Part shown: in pieces, positions 54,627 to 64,000 of the stretch
Layout of the letters: the number at the start of each line of letters is the position of its first letter
How positions within the stretch are numbered: position 1 is the first letter of the stretch
Origin: Basidiobolus meristosporus CBS 931.73
Lineage: Eukaryota > Basidiobolomycota > Basidiobolomycetes > Basidiobolales > Basidiobolaceae
Assembly: GCA_002104905.1 (NCBI GenBank)
Contig: MCFE01000455.1
Location: 1 to 64,000, forward strand
Direction: 5' to 3'
DNA length: 64,000 nt
The notes under the pieces: generated by a model
What the model was told of the DNA's origin: nothing
The model's input: the letters and a program-made list of their open reading frames with translations, nothing else
Databases searched by the model: none
Translations under genes and position numbers: made by a program

Positions 54627-55856
54627 TCATCTTCTGGGTTTTTTTCTCACAGGGATTACTACTGAAGCATTTGGTAGTGACTCACTTTGCACACCTATAC
54701 TACTTCCTGGCTGACTATCATCTTGGCTACTTGTGTATTTGTAGTCAGTATTTTGCCTCCTAGTTGATGAGTGCAATGCTGCAGCTTGGCCACGCTGAAT
54801 TGCTCCGACTGAACCAACTGAACCGGCCTGTAGTGCCACGCGCTGACGCGTTCTTTTACTTGCCAAGGGCTCTGGTGGTTGAGGCACTTCATGTTGGTCA
54901 TCATCAGTCAGTTCACCAGAAGTAACTCGCTGATGGTCGGGCAAAATGGCACGCACAGGCGCGCCTTGACACGTTGAGATGGCCCTTGGCTGAGTTTGAT
55001 GCGATGCCACATGTTGACGCAACTTGGTCCGCTCCAATGGACTTGTGTCTAAATGAGCAGTTTGGCAAGTTCTCGTAGTTTTGCTCTGAAGCGTGTGCGT
55101 TGACTTGACGCGGGGCGTTCTGGTAAAGGGTGTTGGCGTGGTCTGGACTGACGTGCGCCGGCACGCTGTGGTTGCAAGTGATGGTAGGGAATCCAGCGAG
55201 GCATGCTGGCGCAATCTGGACGATGTTGCTTGCGGTCTGTATTCTTCCTCCTGAAGCTCACCATCTGATTCCTCAAGGTATTCACTTACCCTCTGTCTGA
55301 TACTTTGGAGCTGTTGCCTGGATGAGTCCTGTGTATATTGCTCTTGGAAGCCACTTAGCTCTACTAATATATCCCGTAGTACATTAGTCATTTGAGGCAG
55401 AAACTCATTCAAAATCTCTTTGGTTCCCAAAGTTGAGGAACAAACAGACGCGTCCGGCCCATACTGTGCAAATTGCGCTCAAAATTGTTCCCGCGCGGCT
55501 TCTTCGTCAAATCCCCTCACTCTCAGCTCATTCTTGATTTCAATACTTGTCTTGTTATATATCTTTTTACATACATCGGCTGGCATCTTGATGTAGAACT
55601 CATGCCACAGCTTTCTACTCAAATTCTTCCATCTTTGTCAACTCTCTGAGGTATCTAGTTCTGCTAGATTAATCAGTAGTGCCCAAATATCTGTATGAAG
55701 GCTCATCATAGACACTTGGGCCATACTAAAATCATTTGGCAAGAACTCAAATGGATCTGACATTGACTTTTCCGGTCCGGACTGCGCTTGTGAGCTGGGG
55801 GATGGGTTTTGTCTGGGTTGTATTAAAGATGAGTTGAGGCTTGGTATGGGGACCAT
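54627..55856 (-). pseudogene. Harbinger B ORF1
   Basis: It is about 410 codons and closely matches C. TGA at codon 73 (55638-55640) and TGA at the codon for C's Arg126. The codon for Arg124 is CAA. From GTKEILNEFLPQMTNVL onward (267 codons) the frame is open to the C-terminal VRKKPRR. Confidence 0.85.
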
Positions 55857-56215
55857 AGCAACAGATTTGGATACTTATACAGCACTATATTGGCATCAAC
55901 CTGGTCTTATATGAAATATATATGAAAACTAATGTGATTGTTGAATTTTCCATATATTATGCATGATGCATCTTGGATTGCGTTGACACGGATCAGATCA
56001 CATCAATTACAGATTTCCTATTTGATTATAGACCTATGATTAAAGCATCAATAAAAGTACCAAGGCATTGTTTGCGGATGATTTTTGCAACATAATGATG
56101 GGATACATGGCAATTGATGGAGATTTAACCGTAATGTGTTAAAAATCAGATAAATAACGCAGATTGCGCCAAATTGATTCAAACCACCTTCATACAATCA
56201 TCCATCAATTTTAAT

Positions 56216-57100
56216 ATGACTTACTCATCTGAATGGTCTTTTCTCATCAATCCCATCACTACCACTGGATTTCCTTTTGACACACTGGAGGAGATCTATA
56301 CCAAGTACTGTGGACCATCAACCCCAATCTACTCAAGGAGATCCCTTGTTAAGCTTCTCTGCTATTACAAGAACTATTGCCCTACAAGGTTTCATCCCAC
56401 CATCCATGGCAACAAAAGTCCTAGAAGCTTTCATTCCCAGCTGACAGCAATGGAGAACCACCTTGCAGAGGGTATGAATGACTTAGAGCAAGCTTGAAAT
56501 ACTAGGTTCAGAAGCTCCAATAGACTTCCATATCCCAGAGTGTTCAGCAACAGGTTCCATATCAGGAGTATTTTGGATACCTTCCCAGTGAGGATTAACA
56601 GACCTTCTAGAGGGCAGAGGAACTTTTATTCTGGTAAGTACAAGGCACACTGTGTGAAGTTTCAAGCACTGTCTGACATTGAGGGTAACATCATCTGGTT
56701 TAGTGGGCCATTTGCTGGAAGTAGGCATGACAAAGCACTCTGGGTAGAGAATCATCCTGAATTCAGTAGAGGGGAGAAATGTATGGCAGACTTAGCCTAT
56801 ATAGGAGAGGATTGTCAGAGATTAGGATGTATTACAGCTTATAGGAAGCCAAGGAATGGTGTGCTTAGCAGGAAGCAGAAGCTCTACAATGAGATATTTA
56901 ATCATTTCAGAGTGAGGGTAGAGCACACATTTGGATATCTGAAGAGATTCAGCATATTGGCAGGTAAATACAGAGGAAAGTCATATATAGGTGAAAACAG
57001 CAGGATAGGTAAAATAGTTAAGATACTTATTAATGCACAGTATGTTCATACAAGAAGACATCCACTGAGAGAAATGTGTCTGGAGCATTATGAAGAGTAA
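56216..57100 (+). pseudogene. Harbinger B transposase, single nonsense codon
   Basis: It is the best-preserved transposase of the window, about 294 codons. Order: FPFDTLEEIYTKYCGPS, YYKNYCPTRFHPTIHG, LDTFPVRINRPSRGQRN, GPFAGSRHDKALWVENHPEF, MADLAYIGEDCQRLG, AYRKPRNGVLSRKQ, RVRVEHTFGYLKRFSIL, KYRGKSYIGENSRIGK, tail LREMCLEHYEE. The only lesion I see is TGA at 56495-56497 where C has TGG (Trp of DLEQAWNTRF). Start ATG at 56216 is shared with C. HARBI1-like DDE_Tnp_4 nuclease by motif order. Confidence 0.9.
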
Positions 57101-57946
57101 ATAAAGCAAGGAAAGCACTATTCTGAGCAACATAAGTAAGATTGAGTAAAATTACCAGTAACTGTATCATACCACTGGCATCATGGTAGAAACTATAGTG
57201 CCAGATAGTGCCGTAGAGTGCCAGATTGATCCGGCACTATAAACAGGCTGGCACTATGTGGCACTATCCAACGGAACAAGTCTAGTGATCATCAAATTTT
57301 TGATATAAGTAATATCAAGGTCGTCTCACATTTGAGACAGAACCCCTATAAATAAACACCCTGCATATAAATATGTCATCTGTAATACCAGTGCAGCTAT
57401 TGGATCTGTTTTGCACCCATACAATTGCTTGCGTGCTAGCTATGACACCTTGTCCAATCACTAGGATCAGGGATTTACTTGCTCAATGGGCAAAATGAGA
57501 TATTTGATGGCAAATCAGGTAGCTTTTTCAGTAGTCAATGAGCCAATTGGGGGCTGCCAGCTTCAGGATACTTTTGGACCAATTAACCACTGAGATACCG
57601 TCCAATTGGAGTGAGGGTAACCAAAATGGTAAGTATCAGTGTAGTTTATAGTGTGATACACATTTATTTCCATTTACATTAAAGAAACATATCCAAATAT
57701 TGGATTTACCTGCCATAATAGAGGTATCCAATTGCGCACATGATGCAAACATTACAAGTTGGCGCGATCATCCGTGCCAACCTCATTGTGTCAGATTGTG
57801 CCATAGTGTGCAAGATTGTTCTGCATAGTGCAAAATCATCCAAGAACAATCCTGCCTTCTGGTAGCTATAATATCACGCTCAATTGTTCTTTACAACTGT
57901 GGATTGTGCTGCGCACCCTGGCACAGTACAATGGAACAAGTCTATT

Positions 57947-59655
57947 TGCTATGGGGAGTATGGCACAATAGTCACATGCATTATTCTTAGATTTCAGCAG
58001 AAGTGGATGAAAAGTTTTGAGGTATATTATCCACCATTGTCAGAGTGTATTTTCTTGTTTTTTTGCCAGTTTCTCTCCACCATGGCTTTAAGCTCCCTGA
58101 GCTTGGGCAGTGCTTCTCTGGCTCTCTCCATGTAGTAGGTCCATGTGTATCTTGAATAATCATCAATATATGTGATCAAGTACTTCATCCTGCCTAAGGA
58201 AAACCTTTGCTATAGGTCCACACATATCTGAGTGAATGAAATCTAGTTTTTCTTAGTTTTGATTAGCCCAGATCTCTTACACAGTATTATGGCTTGTTTC
58301 CCATGAACATAGGCTTTACAGTGCTACATATTAGCTGGCGGATCAGTCTTTACTCTGGAAATTAGCTGATCTTTGATCATGTTGCACAAGTATTCAAAAT
58401 TGACAAGTCCAAATCTCCTGTGCCAAAGCATTGGAGTTTCTTCATTCAAATACTTATATTGGCTTCCAGATATATTGGAGCATAAGTCAACTTGCACAGA
58501 TTTGGATCTCTGATACCCAAAGCAATATGGGCACCATTTTGATCAGTGATCCTGCATCCAGAATTGTCAAAGTGGACACTGAGTCCTTCTGCAGTGACCC
58601 TGCTTACAGATAGTATGTTCTTGGCTATTTCTGGTCCATAGAGCACTTTTGTATAGGTAAGTGTGTGGCTTCCTTCACTGTTTCTAAGATTCTCTTTGAT
58701 GGTTCCTCTTCCACTGCATTGAGTGTTCTGTTGTCACCCATGAAAACCATCTTAATTGGAATTTCTTGATATTGGCTAAAGAGTTTTTTTGGTATGTAAA
58801 GTGTTAAGATGCTCCAGAGTCAATATAACAAACCTCAGAATCCTTGTTTGTGCTCATATTTAGTGCTGCTATGAGTAGTTTAACTTCAATTGTTGCAGCA
58901 TTTCCATACAAAGACTTTTTCTGTTGACCATCTCTCCTCTTGAGCCACCAATTCAATTGATTCCATTCCTTTTGTAGTAGCTGAAAAACAGGTTACTATT
59001 GCCTTCAAAAGGTCTTGAGTACCTCCTTTGCAGGTTATCATTACTTATTATACCATTTTCTTCTCTCTTCTTATTGATCTTTAAATTTCTTAATTCTTTA
59101 TCCAGGAGGCTTCCATAAGTGTAAGGCCAAATCATCAGTTCTAGACTCTAGGGCAGATACAAGGCTCTGAGACTTGTCTGTCAGGCTCTTCAGGATGGTA
59201 ATTAGAACATCCTCATCAGCAATTGGTACACCTAAATATTCCATCTCATTTACCAGCAAGGCAATATTATTTATTAGATTTGTCATATATTCTCCTGGTG
59301 GCATCTTTGTACTAAAGGATTTTTGCCTAAGATACATTTTCTTAGCAGCTGAACATGACTGATATGTGCCTTCTAATGCCTTCCAGGCATTTTTTGCAGT
59401 TTTTGCTCTTGATCATCAAATAAACAACTTGCATTTGACATTAAGGCAAATGCACTCAAAGGCACTTTGTGCTTTTTTCTGCTACTTTAAAGCTTCCTCT
59501 CCCACATTTCTAGGAGGGCATTCTTCTCCCATGACAATTTGCCAAAGGTCTCTTCCTGATAGGAGCATCTGTATCTTCACCTTCCACACTTGATGGTTAG
59601 TGCCATCCAACTTTTCAGCAGAGGGAAAAGTTCCAGTAATAGCCATAGTAGACAT
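57947..59655 (-). pseudogene. Copia element 3, upstream part: gag, protease, integrase N-terminus
   Basis: ATG at 59655 opens MSTMAITGTFPSAEKLDGTN, WKVKIQMLLSGRDLWQIVMG; a stop follows at 59482. Gag continues ..LGVPIADEDVLITILKSL. A protease site (EVCYIDSGAS, then stop) is at about 58808-58832. The GAG-pre-integrase region reads IAKNILSVSRVTAEGLSVHF. Integrase follows in broken frames to the insertion of Harbinger A. No clear CCHC knuckle remains. Confidence 0.8.
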
Positions 59656-59686
59656 TGCAGAGAGTGAAAGCTTAGAGCTCAAAACC

Positions 59687-60033
59687 TGTTGCAAGAGTCT
59701 TGCAGATACTAAAAGTGGTTGGGAGAGCAAGTAGATTATGTGCTTTTCACCTGATAACTTATTGAATGTAAAAGTAGTATTTATGGTTTCACATGGTCTT
59801 GGCATATAGAGCATCTAGAATAGATTTAGAAAGATCCCAAGAAAATCTGTCTAAAGCTTAGGGCTGTTTGAGCCACTTTGAGTATTCTCATGTTCTGGGT
59901 ATCAGATGTTTTGGTAAGAATATTCAAGATGAATCCCGACAAGTAATATGGTCAGTATACTCCATAATTAGTATGTAGTAATCTAAGTGACTAAGCTAGA
60001 TGAATATTTAAGTGGAACTACAAATTTACAACA
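59687..60033 (-). repeat. 5' LTR of Copia element 3
   Basis: 347 bp, TGTTGCAAGAGTCTTGC..ATTTACAACA. It is immediately upstream, on the minus strand, of gag. A candidate primer site GGTTTTGAGCTC adjoins it, but I cannot name the tRNA. Confidence 0.8.
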
Positions 60034-60905
60034 GAAACTCCTCACATATAATTTGGTCATTAGTTGGGGAATATTGTTGAAGAGTAAATGCATTGCCCCC
60101 CATGGAAGCTTTTGCTTCAATGGATTCCCTCAATCTTTAATAACTTTGATTCATGATTAATTCCATGTAATGGCCAATGGCTTATAGCCACCAGCTTTAC
60201 TGTAAGTGCATGCTGACCTCTGGTCATCTCTTTATGGGAAGATAATGTCCTTAGTATTGGTGTTTGGATAATGATAATGTGTGTGAGCTATGGAGTAGGC
60301 CCCCTGGGTCTCACACATTTGATAGCAATGCTATCCATTGTGTCCAGAAAAGCCAGCTCTCTTGTTGATGACTAGGTTATCTCCAATGCAGAAAATAATA
60401 TGTTCTCTAACATGGCAGTCACAGAAAAAGGGTGTTACAGCAAGAACACTTATTGAATGGCGGATTGTGATGGAGTTACTTGTAGAGTGTAGGGTTGGGC
60501 TTAGTGCTATTGCTTGGTACAGCAACTTGGGTAGGTCAGTACAATTGGCAATTGCATTGCAACTAAAAATTGAATAGAAATCAATCAACTTGTATGCATG
60601 AGAAGTAAGAGAGCTGTTTGAGTCAGTAAGTAAGGAGTGAGAAACAGGTGGCAATAGCCAATCAATGTATACAGATGTAGGAGGTGATGCAGTGTCTGGG
60701 ATCAGAAAGCAAGGGAGTTTGCTGAGAACAATCAGAGTCACTTACATATTGTTGTGATCAGAAGTTTTGACTGGGTTTTTTGTGAAATCTGGGGTGCAAT
60801 TATTTTTTTACGGTCTTTACATGGTGGCCTAATGGGATCAATACCTTTTAGTCATAGGATCCTAATTTTGTAACATCCTTTTGATGGGAACCTCACAACT
60901 ATCTC
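60034..60905. pseudogene. Internally deleted E-family copy
   Basis: 60039-60420 is Tnp2 sequence in reverse, including the GHNG..CYQMCE region, where the conserved Arg codon is CAA (60319-60321). At about 60420 it jumps to the end of gene2 (RTLIEWRIVMELLVECRVGL, plus strand) and continues to the right terminus near 60905. The deletion removes about 3 kb relative to the full element. Confidence 0.75.
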
Positions 60906-61111
60906 TCTAAGAGCTGATCCAGAAGTCCTGACATCTGCTGTCTATTGAGCTGAAAGAAAAATGTGCAAGAATTGACCAAATGGCTTTTGTGGATTCCAAA
61001 GATGCTGAAAAGATCACTTGGCTTTGCAAATCAAGCTCAAGGTTGAAAATAGCTATTGGGGGAACATGAACAATCTAAGCCCTTTTTAGATGAGTTTTAC
61101 AACTATAAAGT
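60906..61111. other. Unassigned sequence
   Basis: I recognise no element, open frame or RNA here. If the LTR at 61112-61458 is removed, it is contiguous with 61464-61714. It could be the oldest substrate in the window or a diverged transposon. Confidence 0.4.
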
Positions 61112-61458
61112 TGTTGTAAGAGTCTTGGAGATATTAGAAATGTTTGGGAGAACAAGTAGATTATGTGGTTTCACTTAATGAGCTATTGAATGTAAAGGTA
61201 GTATTTATACTTTTACATGGTCTTGGCATTACAAACACATAGAATAGGTTAAGGAAGGTCCCAAGAACATGTGTGCAAAGTTTGGGGCTGTTTGGACAAC
61301 TTATCTAACTCTCATGTACTGGGTACCTGGTATTTTGGTGAAAATATTTCAAGTAAATCCCAACAATGAATTTGATCAGTATTCTCTAGGATTTGAAGGT
61401 AATGATCTAAGTGACTAAGCTAGGTGAATATATAGGTGGAATCACAAATTTTACAACC
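61112..61458 (-). mobile_element. Solo Copia LTR with duplication AAAGT
   Basis: 347 bp, TGTTGTAAGAGTCTTGG..TTTTACAACC (final A changed). Perfect 5-bp duplication AAAGT at 61107-61111 and 61459-61463. Confidence 0.9.
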
Positions 61459-61463
61459 AAAGT

Positions 61464-61714
61464 GGTAATCTCTGTTCTATCAGTATATTCCAATTATACA
61501 AAATCAGCTGTATCCATCTAAATCAGTAGATTTGCATTCAGAGTAGCTACCAAGCATCATATGATCCAAAGAAAGTCATTGATGCTAAAAGAAGACAAAG
61601 ATGACCATTCTGGATCAGTTTTGTAGATTTTAATAACTAAACAGACATTGTTCATGTGGGGGTAGGTCAACACTGTTCAGAGCAGAGTGAAAACCTTTTT
61701 GGCTATGTTGTTTG
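61464..61714. other. Unassigned sequence left of Copia element 4
   Basis: It is not similar to other parts of the window as far as I can see. The last five bases, GTTTG (61710-61714), would be the left target duplication of Copia element 4, whose right end lies outside the window. Confidence 0.4.
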
Positions 61715-62064
61715 TGTTGTAAGAGTCTTGGAGATATTGGAAGTGATTTGGAGAACAAGTAGATTATGGGGTTTTCACTTAATGATTTATTGAATGTAAA
61801 AGTAGTATTTATACTTTTACATGGTCTTGGCATTACAAACACGTAGAATAGGTTAAGGAAGGTCCCAAGAACATGTGTGCAAAGTTTGGGGCTGTTTGGA
61901 CAACTTTGAGAATTTTCATGTTCTGGGTACCTGGTATTTTGGTGAAAATATTCTAAGTAAATCCCGACAAGGAATTTGGTCAGTATTCTCTAGGATTTGA
62001 AGGTGATGATCTAAGTGACTAAGTTAGGTGAATATTTAGGTGGAAAATACGATTTTTTACAACA
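61715..62064 (-). repeat. 3' LTR of Copia element 4
   Basis: 350 bp, TGTTGTAAGAGTCTTGG..TTTTTTACAACA. The purine-rich GAGTGGGAG tract adjoins it on the coding strand. Confidence 0.9.
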
Positions 62065-62075
62065 CTCCCACTCAG

Positions 62076-64000
62076 CTAAATGTTCATACTGACTAGTCCT
62101 AATTTTGACCTAAAATATTCAAACTTGTCTCTAGCTAATGGTTTGGTAAATATGTCTGCAATCATTTCATCTGTAGGACAGTAAACTAAGCTAACTAAGT
62201 TATTCTCTATAGCTTCACGTATGAAATGATGTCTAATATCTATGTGCTTGGTTCTAGCATGAAAAGTTGGATTTCTACCTAATTGTATACATCCTTGATT
62301 ATCTTGAAATAAAGTAATAGGCGTTTTTTGACATAGGCCTAAATCTGTAAAGAGCTTTCTTAACCACATTGCTTCTTTTGTAGCTTCACAGGCTGCCATA
62401 TACTCTGCCTCTGTAGTAGAAAGTGCTACGGTTGGTTGCTTTCTTGAATTCCATGAAATGGCTCCTTTACAGTAAAGAAAGGTGTATCCTGTGGTGGATC
62501 TTCTGTCTTCTAAATTTCGTCCCCAATCAGCATCAGAGTATCCCACAAGATCCTGTTCTGAATCCTTATAAGTGTATCTTAAGCAGATATCAGCAGTTCC
62601 TTTTAGGTATCTAAAAATCCGCTTAACTGCTGCAATATGATCAGATCCATAGTTCTGATTATGTTGGCTGACAACTCCCACTGAATATGAGATATCTGGA
62701 CGTGTTCCAAGCATGATATACATCAGACTGCCGACCATAGATTGATAAGGAAAGTCAGGGCTTTCAGATGGCACCAAGCTCTCTTGATTTGGTTGAGTTT
62801 TGACCAAGTTAAGGTTTGTCTCCATTGGGGTAGCTGCCGGTTTACAGTCTTCCATTTGGTACTTCTTTAGTATATCTTGAATATACTTGGATTGGCTTAG
62901 GGTAATAGTCTGGGTACTTCTGTCTATGGAGAACTTAATCCCTAAGTAGTAACTAAGTTCTCCTAGATCGGACATCTTGAACTCCTTAGATAGGCTGGAT
63001 TTAGTCTATTCCAATGTTTCTAGGTTATTGGCGGCTATAATAAGATCATCCACATATAGAGCTAATAGAACTGGATTTGCTCTATCTGGCTTATAGTATA
63101 TACTATAGTCAGCATTACTCCTTTTGAAACTCAAAGATTCCAAATAAGAATCTATCTTGCAATTCCAGGCTCTCGGTGATTGTTTGAGACCATATAGTGA
63201 CTTTTTAAGCTTGCAGACCAAATGGGGGTTATCTTGGTCAACAAACCCATCAGGCTGGTCCATATACACGTCCTCATCAAGTTCTCCATTCAAAAATGCA
63301 GTTTTTACATCCATTTGATGAATAAAAAACTTATATTTGGCTGCAATAGCCAATATTAATCTGATGGAATTAAACTTGGCTACCGGTGCAAAGGTCTCAG
63401 TATAGTCAAGTCCTTTTGTTTGAGAGTATCCTTTGGCTACAAGTCTTGCTTTGTATCTTTCAATTGTACCATCAGCCTTGTATTTTGTCTTGAAGACCCA
63501 TCTGCATCCAATTGATTTTCGGTTGATTGGTAATTTGACTAAGTCCCAAGTTTGATTTTCCATCAGTGCCTGATATTCCTCAGTCATTGCAGATCTCCAA
63601 AACTTCGTCTGAGGGCTATTTAGGGCCTCTTTTACAGTCTGGGGTTCATCAATATGGCTGAATAAGCATAGGCTAAGTTTGTACCCTCATTGATATAGTA
63701 ATTTGGGCTATTTCTTGTCCAATTGGATCTCCGGGCATTTGATACTGGAATGATCACTTCTGGGATATTCCTGGGCACTGATTCTGGCTGAACCACGGTT
63801 GTAGAGTCCTCTGGAGTGAAAAAATTTTCATTGTTTTGCTCTGATTCAATCCTGACAATTGGTGGACTTGAGATCAAATTTTCGTCATCATCTGATGTCA
63901 TTTTTTGTGAAAATTTTGAATTTTCATCAAACAACACATCCCTGGACTTGATAAGCTTCTTTGCTTTGGTATTGTAGAGTCTGTATGCCTTACTCTCATT
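62076..64000 (-). pseudogene. Copia element 4 pol: integrase tail, reverse transcriptase, RNase H (nearly intact, runs off window)
   Basis: From the right edge: linker with SNARRSNWTRNSPNYYINEG; RVT_2 with EYQALMENQTWDLVKLP, CRWVFKTKYKADGTIERYK, LVAKGYSQTKGLDYTETFAP, MDVKTAFLNGELDEDVYMDQ, SLYGLKQSPRAWNCKIDSYL and active-site LLALYVDDLIIAAN; then SDLGELSYYLGIKF, the GSLMYIMLGTRPDISYSVGV block, RNase H DLVGYSDADWGRN, VALSTTEAEYMAACEATKEA and ADIFTKPLARDKFEYF, ending LVSMNI at 62076. Only two lesions are visible: a 1-base deletion near 63655 and TAG at 63006-63008, where Copia element 1 has GAG. It is the youngest Copia in the window. Its remaining 5' half lies to the right. Confidence 0.9.

Larger units (their letters stand above)
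53884..57283 (+). mobile_element. PIF/Harbinger element B (3400 bp, young)
   Basis: AGACTTGTTCCATTG at 53884 and ..CGGAACAAGTCT at 57283; flanks ATT and AGT are a 3-bp duplication with one change, since the uninterrupted site reads AAATCAGTGATC elsewhere. It is inserted, inverted, in the ORF1-side end of element A. Nearly colinear with element C; most differences are CG to TG or CA. Non-coding ends 53884-54626 and 57101-57283. Confidence 0.9.
50046..57943 (-). mobile_element. PIF/Harbinger element A (host of HSE-LTR copy 3 and element B)
   Basis: AGACTTGTTCTGTTGG at 50046 and ..AATGGAACAAGTCT at 57943, flanked by the duplication ATT (50043-50045, 57944-57946). Target: Copia element 3 integrase. 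Transposase on the minus strand, ORF1 on the plus strand. Without the two insertions it would be about 3.4 kb. Non-coding sequence 53802-53880 and 57287-57943 is its ORF1-side end. Confidence 0.9.

Noticed and set aside
50046-57943. Segmental duplication linking the A and D loci
   Set aside because: The insertion points of the HSE-LTRs and inner Harbingers differ, and the outer targets (Copia and Gypsy) are unrelated.
1-64000. CRISPR array, rRNA or tRNA genes, or a host biosynthetic cluster
   Set aside because: I saw no regularly spaced short repeats, no rRNA or tRNA-like sequence, and no open frame outside transposon families. A short degenerate tRNA could be missed by eye.

Overview
The window looks like a transposon graveyard from a fungal genome. 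A basidiomycete, probably an Agaricomycete, is the best guess. The reasons are the Tnp2-type (CACTA/EnSpm-related) transposase, a Ty3/Gypsy polymerase of the type abundant in Agaricomycetes, Ty1/Copia elements, PIF/Harbinger elements and AT-rich, CpG-poor sequence. The organism call is inference. I see no host gene, rRNA, tRNA or CRISPR array. Almost every stretch longer than about 300 bases can be assigned to a mobile element, and most elements are broken or nested.

Families, with names used in the entries. (1) PIF/Harbinger 'H' elements have two divergent genes, a DDE_Tnp_4 transposase and an accessory ORF1, with AGACTTGTTC... inverted termini and 3-bp target duplications: D 6540-12843, C 9005-12405 (inside D), I 14564-15536, L 42689-45756, M 46127-47031, A 50046-57943, B 53884-57283 (inside A). 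(2) A fold-back palindrome family 'FB' uses the same termini: 3627-4360 complete, others partial; a 211-bp MITE lies at 28564-28774. (3) The Tnp2 family 'E' has a full-length copy at 15537-21327, with a transposase and an unrecognised coiled-coil gene2 transcribed divergently; many fragments occur elsewhere. (4) Ty3/Gypsy: 22282-26922 with both LTRs, an older copy 37844-42165, and an unrelated one at 5507-14563 split by D. (5) Ty1/Copia families: 813-2718, 30326-34025, 48598-60033 (split by A), 61715-window end, plus solo LTRs. (6) An LTR-like 0.8-1.07 kb family 'HSE-LTR' has three copies (1-812, 7817-8619, 52087-53157), with TG..CA-type ends, 4-bp duplications, a TATA-like box and conserved arrays of heat-shock-element motifs.

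Layout from left to right: HSE-LTR in Copia (1-3118); E fragment with FB (3119-5506); Gypsy split by Harbinger D, which itself holds an HSE-LTR and Harbinger C (5507-14563); Harbinger I (to 15536); full E (to 21327); inverted E fragment split by a Gypsy element (to 27653); Copia and MITE fragments (to 30325); a second Copia family (to 34025); E fragments with solo LTRs (to 37843); old Gypsy (to 42165); Harbinger L, FB and M (to 47031); gene2 copy (to 48597); Copia split by Harbinger A, which holds an HSE-LTR and Harbinger B (to 60033); E remnant and two short unassigned stretches; nearly complete Copia running off the right edge.

Two results stand out. The HSE-LTR family may be a heat-responsive promoter on the move. 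Decay of CGA arginine codons to TGA in some copies and CAA in others, at the same codon, is a direct record of CpG deamination acting on either strand. No element in the window looks autonomous as it stands.
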